Assembly (NCBI GenBank): GCA_002104905.1
Contig: MCFE01000618.1
Span: forward strand, 1-52,433
Source: Basidiobolus meristosporus CBS 931.73
Lineage: Eukaryota > Basidiobolomycota > Basidiobolomycetes > Basidiobolales > Basidiobolaceae
Length of the DNA: 52,433 nucleotides
Direction of reading: 5' to 3'
Each line of letters begins with the position of its first letter. Within the stretch, counting starts at the first letter, position 1. The translations under genes were made by a program, and so were the position numbers. The notes under the pieces were generated by a model that did not search any database, was not told the origin of the DNA, and saw nothing but the letters and a program-made list of their open reading frames with translations. This document shows positions 43,303-52,433 of the stretch, in pieces.

Positions 43303-46300
43303 GAATTAGTGACCCTCCTGAAGATCTTATGGCAGGATCATGAAGGTATTTTACTAGTTTACAACCAAATAAAGGGATAAAACTTGACAAGATTTAATTG
43401 GTGCTGTGACAATATTTGCATGGTTTTGTTGCGGTCTGTTAGTGCTCTATAACTAATTTAAATGGGTCCAATTGGCCAGGGCATCCAATTGCCTTATGTG
43501 GCAAAAAACCTGAAGGTATTGCAATGGCCTCACAGCAAGACTCTGATGGTATTTTATTGGCAGTATGACAGCCTGCAGCTGATTCTGTATAATGCTACCA
43601 TACCAAAATACTACATGATATTACCTTCTTCTACCTCCCCTTGCACAATTCAGATATTCCACTGCAGAATCACCCCTCTTTATTTGAATACCCACTACTA
43701 CCTTTGGTATTCCACATATAGTTTGAATCAAAAGAAACTATGGCCTCCTGCTTACTAACCTCTACAAATGTGCACACCTGCTGCAATTGACATACTTCTA
43801 TCACCTCAACTTCAAGGCTTTTTAGTGTAACTCTTGCAAAGTTGCCATACACCTTGTACTGCTGAAAACATATACATCTTGCAAACATATGCTTAGTTGT
43901 TGCCACTTCTGCCATGAATACCTCCTGAATATCCGCAAAAAACTTCTTGGTATTTAGCCAATATATTCCTTCTCCCTGCTGGATTCTAGCCCCCCTTATA
44001 GGTGTCCTCTGGCTTTTGTTTGCGTGAAGTCCATATTGAATGGTGTAGAAGTTGGCTTGTGACTGCAAGAGATCCAGCATACCTAGGTAAAGTTTTCCTG
44101 ATAAAAATTAGTTGCTTGTTGCACCCAACCCAACTTTGCATTACTTAGCTGATTACCCATACATTGGGGCTACTTAGCTTCTTAATACCATAGGCATAGG
44201 TGTCTTCACATGTACATTTGTCCTCAGTATTTTCCAACTCTTCCTGGCTGTCCTCCATGTGCCAACTCATCACATCCATGAAGAACTTGAAGGTAATATT
44301 TTTGATGAGATTGAGATATGGTAGTACCTGCAACTTGACAGGCCTTTCTATTTCCCCACCCCTCTGCTTCATAGGAAGCTCCCAAAAGGTGAAACAAGGC
44401 CCAATATTCTTTGCACACCATGTTAGATGGGGTAGAGAATGGATACATTAGTGGAAAGACATATGTGCTTTCAACTTCTTGTTTGTGACATAGACGCTCA
44501 AATCCTGTCATAAACTCCTCACACAACAGCTGTAGATGCATTGTGGTGGTGTACAGGTTAAAGGGAGAGATACATCCAACACTCCTCAGCTGTTTTGTGT
44601 GTGGGGTGTTCACTGGGTGCAATAACCACTGGCAAAAGCTTGCTAGGATTACTTGGGTTCTGTCTCTAATCTAATGTGATGGGGGATAAAGCCACATGCT
44701 TGTCAAGGGAAAACTATTGAGCTACAATCCCCAAATTAGTTGGCGTCTTAACAAAAGTATGCACTGGGTTTATTGTCCTTTGAGATGATAATGTACTAAA
44801 GCTTCCAAAGTCAAAACAATTGTAAACTCCACCAGCAGGGACTTGATAAGAATGCAGCTGTGGTCAATAGTTACAAAGGCAGAAAAGTATCTTTGCCTGT
44901 ACACGATCAAACTTGGGAAAGAATCAAATATAATAAAAGATACCTACACTGAGTATTCCTTACAGGTTGTGCCTCCAATGTCAGTTGGCTGTCAGCATGG
45001 TTTCCTGGGAGGGTCCTGTGGTCTGGGGTTGGAAGCTCAGGTAGCAGCAAGTAGCAGTGATCACACTAATCAACAAGTTGGTATATTGATAAAAGGGATG
45101 ATGATTTATTATTGAGGGATAGCCTCCCTTGTATACTTTTCTTATTAGCTAAGTGATTACTAATCATGGTGTTCCAGAAGGTTCCAAATATCAATAGAAA
45201 TATTAATGACTTCAGAATGACCTAAGAATGTTCTGAGTAGGTGCTGGAAGGTTCTAAGAGGCACAGCACATCCAACCAATCAGGAATCACTACTCTGAAA
45301 CTTGTGTAATATAGGGATACCATATATAGTATCAAAATGGTAGGGATGGTAACACAGGTTGATCATATGTCTTTGGTACTGGCGCAGGTACTTGCCTAAT
45401 ATAGAAGCACTTATAGCCAGTAATCTTACATAAAGTGAGGGATAACTTATTCAATAAGGTAAGTAGGTGTGATAGTCAACTGGCTAATGGGATAGTACTG
45501 ATCAGGTAAGACAAATGGGATAAAACTAAAATAAGTGTAGTAGAGATATAGGGAAGTAGTGAATATGGGAATGAGCTCATCTGTCAGTGGGTGTCACTGT
45601 CACCCTACTAGAGCATCAAGTTGACATTGGTGATCTACTTCTGGATAAATATTCCTACAATGCCCACATGTAACTCCCAATGCTTCCAAAATACTCTTGG
45701 TAGGAATGGCTTCAGAGCGCTACTTGCATAAATACATATCCAGATCATCCAGTGTTTACATTTGTATTGTCAAATATGTGTATGAATATTAATTGGTGCC
45801 TGTAAGAAGTACTCAGGGTAGCAGATACTCTGTAATATCTTGCCAATTTTTTCAAATTTCTCTGGTACCTCAAAGGGCTCATTTAGCTTGAAATGCCCCA
45901 TGTACAACTTGTGATCAGTATAGGGATATTGTTGAAAAGCAAATGCATTGCTCCCAGTGGAAAGATTTTGCTCCATCATACACCCTCTATCTTAAGTATC
46001 ACTGGTTTGCAATTGATTCCATATTCTGGCCAATGGCTTATAACTTGCCAGCTTTACTGTAATTGCATGCAGACTTCTGTATGTTCTCTCTGTGGAAAGA
46101 TGATGTTCTGAGTGCTGGTTTTTGGGTAATAATAATGTCTGTGAGTTATGGAGTAAATCCCATGGATCTTACATATTCAACAGCAATACAATCCATTGTG
46201 CCCAGAAACGCCTGCTTTCTTGCTGATGGCTGGGGTATCTCCAATGCAGATAATAATATGCGCTTTTACATGATGCCCATTTACTGTTATCCTGCTGGAA

Positions 46301-47452
46301 AGCATATAATTTTCATAAAGCAATAGATAGAGTTAGATATCCAGGTTGGACAGTGATTAGACCCAGATACCAGTGAGACTACCATCAATTTATTGCTCTT
46401 ATACAGTAAGATGGGTGGCAGATTCATATTAATGAGAATCAGTGGCCAGCAGGATTTGCTGGTAGGGCACTTGTTAGATGAGAATCCATCAAGTGCTAAA
46501 GCAAAGGCATGGTCATACATACCTTCAAAGTAGCCTTTGCTTCTTAGCTGTTTGTAATGTTTGCCATCAAATATATTGGATATGTTTGCACTAGATAGAT
46601 ACTGAGTGCGGTACTGTAGAGCTTTGCAATACTTGTTAGACTGCATCAGCTTCCTCAGATGGGGTATGACTGGAATATATCCAGAGTGTGAACAATGTTT
46701 TCCCTCAGTGGTGGTGAATTCCTGACAATTTGGACACATTACAATGGTAGCATTTATGGATGTGAATGCCATGTAACTGTTAACACATGCTGGAATCAGG
46801 ACAGTCTCTGGATCATATGCTGCCAGCCGCATGATGGTTGTCCACTTGTACCATGTACATGGTAAGTTGCATCCCAGTATGATTTAAGCAAGAAGTATTA
46901 ATAAATCCTCAAAGCCCCCATCACTGATATTACTGGAATATGCCACCTCTCTAGCCACAACATTACATCATTCACCAGTAGATGGATTACCAGGCTCACT
47001 TGGCTCCATAAAGTATCCTTATCATTTGTTTCAGCAGGTGTTGTCTCACTGCATATAGGGATTTGACTGGGCTCATACAGGGTACTGCTGTTAGGGGAGA
47101 TAGGCTCAAGATCTATCAATGAGCCTTCTTTGTTAGAGTTATCACTCTTTGTGCCATATTCAGAAGGCTGTGGGGAGCCTAAAGGTGTCACAAACTCACC
47201 TGACTCAGTTTGCGCAGGGTGACAAAGATGGCCAGATGCCAATATTGAAGTATCAACTGGCTGGCAAGATAATTTTGATACAGTAGTGACCAATGAATGG
47301 TCAAATATGACTTGTGTAGCAAAACACTGACCATGATCCTTGTAAAACTTCCTATGCTGTCTGTGTGCTTCATGTCTGAGCAGCTTACTATAGTAGCCAC
47401 AAGGTATTTTTTCTATTCTCTTAAGGCATTAGGTCAAGGTGGTTTTGTACAT
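43303..47452 (-). pseudogene. CACTA copy D tnp2-type transposase, interrupted by a solo LTR
   Basis: This minus-strand transposase starts at an ATG at 47452 (MYKTTLT, then a stop where copy A has Gln). Long open stretches follow: VTTVSKLSCQPVDTSILASG onward (46898-47293), then the tnp2 core with GKHYKQLRSKGYFEGMYDHA (46500-46570), CWPLILINMNLPPILLYKS and SLVSGSNHCPTW. MQQYPYTD..LYMGHFKLNEPFEVP is at 45880-45940. After the solo LTR (44542-45612), QLLCEEFMTGFERLCHKQE continues into the DUF4218-like LFHLLGASYEAEG and then a C-terminal region with WLNTKKFFADIQEVF (43900-43980). This is the most complete transposase in the window and defines the C-terminus lost in copy A. Stops remain, so it is not functional. 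Confidence 0.82.
44542..45612 (-). mobile_element. Solo LTR, 1071 bp, inside CACTA copy D transposase
   Basis: On the minus strand it runs from TCTAGTAGGGTGACAG to CACCACCACA. It is flanked by gcat at 44538-44541 and 45613-45616. Copy A is continuous at this position (..aacttgatgcattcacagctg..), which confirms the insertion. Its sequence is close to the solo LTR at 11320-12390 and equal in length. The first TG has become TC. Confidence 0.88.
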
Positions 47453-47653
47453 GGGGTAAACAGTTTGACCTTCAACAATATAACACTATTATATCATTTT
47501 TTGCCAATACTCATGTGAGCTCAAGACAGTCTTGTATTTGAGACATTGCACCTACATGAATATAAGATTCAATGATGACCTGCATAGTAAGCATTATAAG
47601 TAAAGTTGTGGCGCCACATACACATGTATATGTAACAATATTTCCCCTTTGGT
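47453..47653. promoter_or_regulatory. CACTA copy D divergent promoter region
   Basis: This is the intergenic stretch between the minus-strand transposase ATG (47452) and the plus-strand ORF1 conserved block. The same stretch is preserved in copies A (3652-3854) and B (7056-7369), including tcacatgagt..tgacc and a gtaggtgcaatgtctcaaatacaagac block. Conservation in three copies suggests control sequence, but no specific site is identifiable. Confidence 0.4.
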
Positions 47654-48745
47654 TTGACTCACTTCCATACATATGCTGCCAAAGAATATAGCAAAGTAGT
47701 CTGGTTCCCAACCAAGCCCCACAGCTGACTGCAACAGAAGAATGGTTGGACAACAGCTTGCTTTGACATTCTGTGCAACAAGTGGGGCTACATCTTAAAA
47801 AGGCCCTGTGGACAGTGTGCCCATTGAAGGTAATAATGTGGACTTCTCATGCTCTCAGTCAAGTAGGCAGTTGAGAACCTTTGTGGAGCTACAAGCTGAT
47901 GGTTATACTCATGCAGATAAGAATGTAGCAAATGCACTACCCTCAGTCAAAGACCAGCAAGTGTCTATGATAACATTACCACGTCCCATATTAGCAAGAA
48001 TGCTGTCAGCTCATACCAAAGCATTAACAAAGCTATCAGGTACAATGACTGATAGGATAGATGCAATGGCCTAGAGAAATCAGGAAATAGCCCCAAAACT
48101 GAATGAGGGCCCATACATGTAGAGCAATCAAAAGTACAGGTAGAGAAAGCAGTATCTTTGCTGCTATGAAGGAACTCAAGTAGCTGAATGTCACAGCCAA
48201 GAATTGAGCCATTTTCCAATGTAACAGCAGAGGAACTCTGTACAGTCTTTGAAGTACAACAACAGTGCCCAAAGATAGAGCCCACAGAAAAACCTATCAC
48301 AGCATGGGAGGGAGACAATGTGGTGCTAATACCAAAGCCTAAAAATCAAAAGACACTTAAGATCCATGAAGCTGTTGAGTGCAATAATGAAGAATGGGCT
48401 AATAGACAAGAGGCTACCAGAAGTCTAGCATGCCATCACCTTAAGGTGGGCATACCATGGGACCATCAGGAGCTCAAGGCTAAGCAGAATGCACTTGACT
48501 TGTTCCATGAGCATTATGCTAGATTCAAACAGGCAAACAGATTTTGGGCCAGCATTGGTATGCTAAGAAAGTATCTTAAAAATAGCAGAAACTATGAAAG
48601 GTAGAAGAACAAGTGTGCCATAGCCAAAAACCAGCAGCTTCCTTGGCAGCTTGTTACAAGCAGGGCCAAAAGCTCCACACAAGTGTCAAAGAGATGTCAG
48701 GTAGCTGGAGGAGTGCCAATTAGGGACTAGCAGGCTGACACAGAT
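47654..48745 (+). pseudogene. CACTA copy D, divergent ORF1 (unknown function)
   Basis: This is the longest version of the ORF1 family. Blocks in order are EGNNVDFSCSQSSRQLRTF, LPRPILARMLSAHTKAL, DRIDAMA followed by a stop, then MSQPRIEPFSNVTAEEL, AWEGDNVVLIPKPKNQKTL, CNNEEWANRQEATRSLACHH, and a C-terminal part absent from A and B (PWDHQELKAKQNALDLFHEH). The middle is shifted in frame between about 48074 and 48188. The acidic and helical composition has no enzyme motif. Its constant divergent position next to tnp2 indicates an element-encoded partner; what it does is unknown. Confidence 0.6.
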
Positions 48746-48753
48746 GCACCAGC

Positions 48754-49275
48754 TGTTATGAATAGACACAAGGCAGGAGGAAAAGCTAGGCACAGCAGGA
48801 AAGGACTTAGGTGTGGACCATCAAGGCAAGGCAGGATTCAAGGCAAGGCTGTTTATTCAAGACCTGTGTTTATCAGACTGAGGAATACTTAAGGGGGGAT
48901 AGGACTATATATACTTTTTGGCTATATTGATGCCAAGAGATATTAGCTAATACTAATGGGGTTGTGGGGTGAGGCACAGCAATGGTGCTGGGGATAATGA
49001 CATAGATGACATGGCACTGAGACAGGATGGGGAAATGGATTGGGTCACCTGATCATGTGACTAAGTCATGTGACCTGGTATTTCCATATATGGTACTGGA
49101 CTATAAAAAATACGATGGAAAGCTTCCATGGAATGTTCCATTGTGTAACAATGGTTTTGGAATGGTCAGGAACTTTCTGGAAGGTGGTAGAAGGTTCCAG
49201 AAGGAATCTCTTAGAAATTGAGCTGGGAAGCTGAAACTTGGCATGGGTGTTCATGGTTGTCATGTGATCATGACA
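48754..49275 (-). repeat. G3 3' LTR, 522 bp
   Basis: On the minus strand it starts TGTCATGATCACATGACAACC and ends TCTATTCATAACA. It has a TATA-like gtatatatagtcc near 48905 and aataaacagcc near 48857. It lies directly downstream of the G3 pol and marks the insertion of G3 at the end of CACTA copy D. The matching 5' LTR is outside the window. Confidence 0.85.
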
Positions 49276-52200
49276 CTATTCTCCTTTTCCAGGCGGAGCT
49301 CTGTTTCCCTTTTGGGGCAGGTTTTGCAGGATATTGTTGGTGGAACTGGGTAACTAGTTCTTGACAATTAGTGAGATGTGTGGCTGGTTCCCATGTTTGG
49401 TCACTTGGGCCATAACCAATCCAGTCTACTAAGTAGTACAGCTTTGACCGGATATACTTGGAGTCTAGAATCTGTTTAACTTCAAATTCCTGATGTTGGT
49501 CAACCTGGATAGCTTGGGGCTTTGCTTCTTGCCGGTTTGGCAATGTGTTCCTACAATACGGCTCCAGGAGGGACACATGGAAAGTATCATGGATTTTCAT
49601 ACTTGCTGGTAACTGTAGCTGATATACTATAGGGCTAAGCTTCTTCTTGATCTTGAAGGGACCAAGTTTCTTGAAATCCAACTTGTCACAAGGGCTGTTG
49701 GTGCTGATGTTTCTTCTGAGCAACCATACAGAATCTCCTTCATTAAGATCAGGGCTGGGATGCTGTTTTAGATTGGCAAATTTCTTGTAGCTTTCCTGAG
49801 CTAAGGATAGCTCTTCCTTGAGGGTGCTCTGGATGTCCTGGATTGCTTGGGCATGTTCAGCCGCATGTGGGCTCATTGGGTTTGTTGGAATCTGGATATC
49901 AAACTGAGGGTGGAATCCATAGTTTGCATAGAATGGTGTAAAACCGGCTGCACTATGACTTGAGTTGTTGTAGGCAAACTCAGCAACAGGGAGTAGGTCA
50001 GCCCAATTGTCTTGCTGGTAATTGATATAGCACCGGAGGTATTGCTCCAGAATCTGGTTGATTCTTTCAGTCTGGCCATCAGACTGAGGATGGAAGGCAG
50101 TAGAGAGCTTGACTTGAACACCAAGGTATTGCATGAAGTGTTTCCCAAACTTGGACACAAACTGTGGGCCTCTATCTGATACAATATCACTGGGGATACC
50201 ATGAAGGCGGAAAATATTCTTCAGGACTAAAGCAGCAGTTTCTTTTGCATCAGTGTTCTTACAGCAAGGGATGAAGTGAGCCATCTTGGTCAGCCGGTCA
50301 GCCACTACAAGTATAGCATTGAAGTCACATGACTCAGGGAGGTCAGTAATGAAGTCCACAGATATAGATCTCCATTGGTGTTCTGGGATAGGCAGGGGTT
50401 GAAGAAGTCCATAGGGCTGGTGTCTGGCTGGTTTTGCACGGTTGCAAATATCACAAGTCAGAATGTACTCTTTGATAAGAGTTATCATTCTAGGCCACCA
50501 GAAATCTCTTTTGATAGCATTCAAGGTTTTGGCAGTACCAAAGTGGCCTGCAGCCATTGAATCATGCCAAGACTTAATGATGTCTAGCTGGGTGGCAAGG
50601 TCTGGGACATAAAGCTGCTGCTTGTGGTAGATGAGGTTGTTTACCAAATGCAGGTTCTGGATGTTTGGGAACTTGGGAGGGGGCCCAACTGGGGATTCCA
50701 GATATTTCTTGATGGTGCTGGAAGTCATATCAGAGGCTTGGGATTCTGATATCCTTACTAGGAATGAAGGGATGACAAGACTTGAGGACTGGGTGGCAAG
50801 AATCTCAAAATGTTTCTTGCTCAGCAATGGGTGTTCCATTTGCCGACAGGCATCATCTCCCTCTTCCAGGGCATATTCCTTTTTTCTGGACAGGGCATCA
50901 GGCTTTCCTTGCTTTGCACCAGGTCTATAGGTGATAGTAAAGTCAAAGCTGGACAGGAAGAGTGACCATCTGGCTTGTCTCCGGTTTAGTACTTTGGAAG
51001 TTGCAAAGTACTCAAGGTTCTTATGGTCACAGAAGACTTTGATTTTGTGTTTTGCACCGTCCAGGTAGTGTCTCCATTGCTCAAAGGCTACAATGATGGC
51101 AAGCAACTCCTTATCATAGATATCATAGTTGATCTCTGCAGGGGAAAACTTCCGAGAGTAGAATGCAATGGGGTGCAACACATTGTCCTCATCATACTGG
51201 GAGAGTATGGCACCAAGGGCAAAATCCAAAGCATCAGTCTCCACTATGAATTGCTTCTCAAGGTCAGGGTGGGCAAGCAGGGGGGCCTTCAGGAAAGATT
51301 TCTTGAGTTGGTTGAATGAGCTGGATTGCTCCTCATTCCAGGCAAAAGGTGTGTTCTTCTGGGTAAGCTTTGTCAGAGGGGTGACTATCTTGGAGTAGTT
51401 TGCTATGAACCTGCGATAGAAGTTGGCAAATCCCAGGAAGGATTGTACTTCCTTGACTGAGCTTGGAGTTTTCCAGGATTGGACTGAGTCAACTTTCTTT
51501 GGGTCCATTCTTGTTCCCTCAGGGCTGATGAGATAACCAAGAAATTCCACTTCTCTCTGGTCAAATTCACACTTCTCTAGCTTGGCATAGAGACCGGCAG
51601 AGTCTAGTTTTCTCAATACTTTCTTGACATGTTCATCATGTTCATCTTGGCTCTTGGAGTATATGAGAATATCATCAAGGTAGATTACCACAAAGTGGTC
51701 AAGGTATTCACAGAATATGTCATTCATGAGGTGTTGAAACACAGCAGGGGCATTGGTGAGGCCAAATGGCATTACTTTGTATTCAAAGTGGCCGTATCTT
51801 GTGCGAAAGGCAGTTTTCCATTCATCACCAGGCTTGATTCTGACAAGATTGTAAGCTCCTCTCAAGTCAATCTTGGTGAAGACTTGGGCAGCAGATAGCT
51901 GATCCAACAGTGTGTTGATCAGGGGCAGGGGGTAGCGGTTCTTGACTGTGATCTTATTCAAAGCACGGTAGTCCACACACATTCTGAGGGTGCCATCCTT
52001 CTTCTTGACAAAGAGGATTGGGGCTCCAGCAGGTGATTTGGAGTGCTGAATAAAACCCTTCTGGAGGTTTTCTTGAATATAACCATGGAGTTCTTTCAAC
52101 TCCGGCTGGGAGAGGTTATATATTGGGCCAAATGGAGGGACTTTTCCATCTTCAAGGTCAATAGGGCAGTCATAAGGCCGATGGTCAGGGAGGAGTTCTG

Positions 52201-52433
52201 CTTTCTTCTTGTCAAAGACATGGGCAAACTCTTGGTGCTTGGCTGGTATAGTTGCTGAGGGGGCTCCTTCAGCTGGCAAGGTTATCTTGGGCTGTTGAAC
52301 TGTTGCAACGTCTTTTCACGGTTATCAGGGTCTGGAGATTTCATGGAGTTGACTTGGTGGGATCTGGTGAATGACAGGATCTTGGATTTCCAATCAATAC
52401 TTGGATTGTGGTAGCTCACCATGAGCTTCCAAG
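49268..52433 (-). CDS. Ty3/Gypsy chromovirus G3 Pol (PR end, RT, RNase H, integrase, chromodomain), partial
   Basis: One open frame covers the visible pol from about 52310 to the stop at 49268. Residue numbers here count from the codon at 52279, which is a Leu (TTG) inside the protein and not a start. RT has [19 protein letters not shown] (91-109) and YLDD at 200-203. RNase H has [16 protein letters not shown] (346-361). Integrase has a zinc region ending CDICNRAK (609-616) and catalytic D642 (VDFITDLP), D702 (VSDRGPQF) and E738 (GQTERIN). A chromodomain lies at about 920-980 ([18 protein letters not shown]). The protease end ([16 protein letters not shown]) is in another frame upstream, so a frameshift lies near 52290-52330. 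All visible active sites are intact; this is the youngest-looking element here. Confidence 0.9.
49276..49290 (-). promoter_or_regulatory. G3 polypurine tract
   Basis: Minus-strand ggaaaaggagaatag abuts the LTR. It is also coding: it specifies part of the C-terminal WKRRIV of Pol, whose stop codon falls inside the LTR. Confidence 0.7.

Noticed and set aside
43462-43758. Plus-strand 98-codon open frame
   Set aside because: It is antisense to the C-terminal region of the copy D transposase and has no counterpart in other copies.
1-52433. tRNA, rRNA or other structured RNA genes
   Set aside because: Scanning by eye found no convincing tRNA T-arm motif in a cloverleaf context and no rRNA-like sequence. 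A covariance-model search would be needed to be certain.

Overview
This 52.4 kb window is a block of transposable elements (TEs) with no recognisable host gene, rRNA, tRNA or CRISPR array. It is AT-rich eukaryotic DNA. The mixture of Ty3/Gypsy elements (one a chromovirus with a C-terminal chromodomain), Ty1/Copia elements, EnSpm/CACTA elements with a tnp2-type transposase, and a PIF/Harbinger-like DDE transposase suggests a TE-rich fungal genome, probably a basidiomycete. That assignment is an inference from element types; no marker gene is present. Almost every reading frame is broken by stops, frameshifts or insertions. Only the Gypsy pol at the right edge is open over its whole visible length.

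Layout, left to right. 1-2.8 kb: a partial unrecognised minus-strand ORF, a decayed Harbinger-like transposase and a 736-bp near-palindromic MITE. 2.8-7.4 kb: two CACTA copies (A, B), each with an unrecognised ORF1 divergent from the tnp2 transposase. 7.4-9.7 kb: an unrecognised minus-strand protein (X), related in a short motif to the ORF at the left edge and split by a 457-bp solo LTR. 9.8-14.6 kb: a decayed minus-strand Gypsy element (G2) split by a 1071-bp solo LTR. 15.4-33.1 kb: CACTA copy C (minus) and an oppositely oriented C-terminal half (E), with a large nest inside C. 33.1-37.6 kb: mostly unrecognised, with a decayed Gypsy copy (G1-3). 37.6-48.75 kb: CACTA copy D (minus) containing Gypsy G1-2 and two solo LTRs. 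48.75 kb to the end: Gypsy chromovirus G3 (minus).

Insertion order can be read directly. CACTA copy C was interrupted by Copia-1 (about 17540-31840). Copia-1 then received Gypsy G1-1 in its pol (19264-25009, TSD gatc) and a sister element, Copia-2, in its own 5' LTR (about 27508-31700). G1-1 in turn received a solo LTR (20138-20941, TSD acgg). In D, transposase sequence resumes exactly on either side of G1-2 and of a solo LTR (TSD gcat).

The elements are parasites of one another rather than a cooperating gene set. Within intact relatives, Gag forms the particle; protease, reverse transcriptase, RNase H and integrase copy and insert LTR elements; tnp2 and DDE transposases excise and reinsert DNA elements from their terminal inverted repeats. 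I did not find a convincing undescribed biological system. The best leads are the conserved CACTA ORF1 family, protein X with its possible link to Harbinger and the palindromic MITE, and complementary active-site losses in the two G1 integrases.
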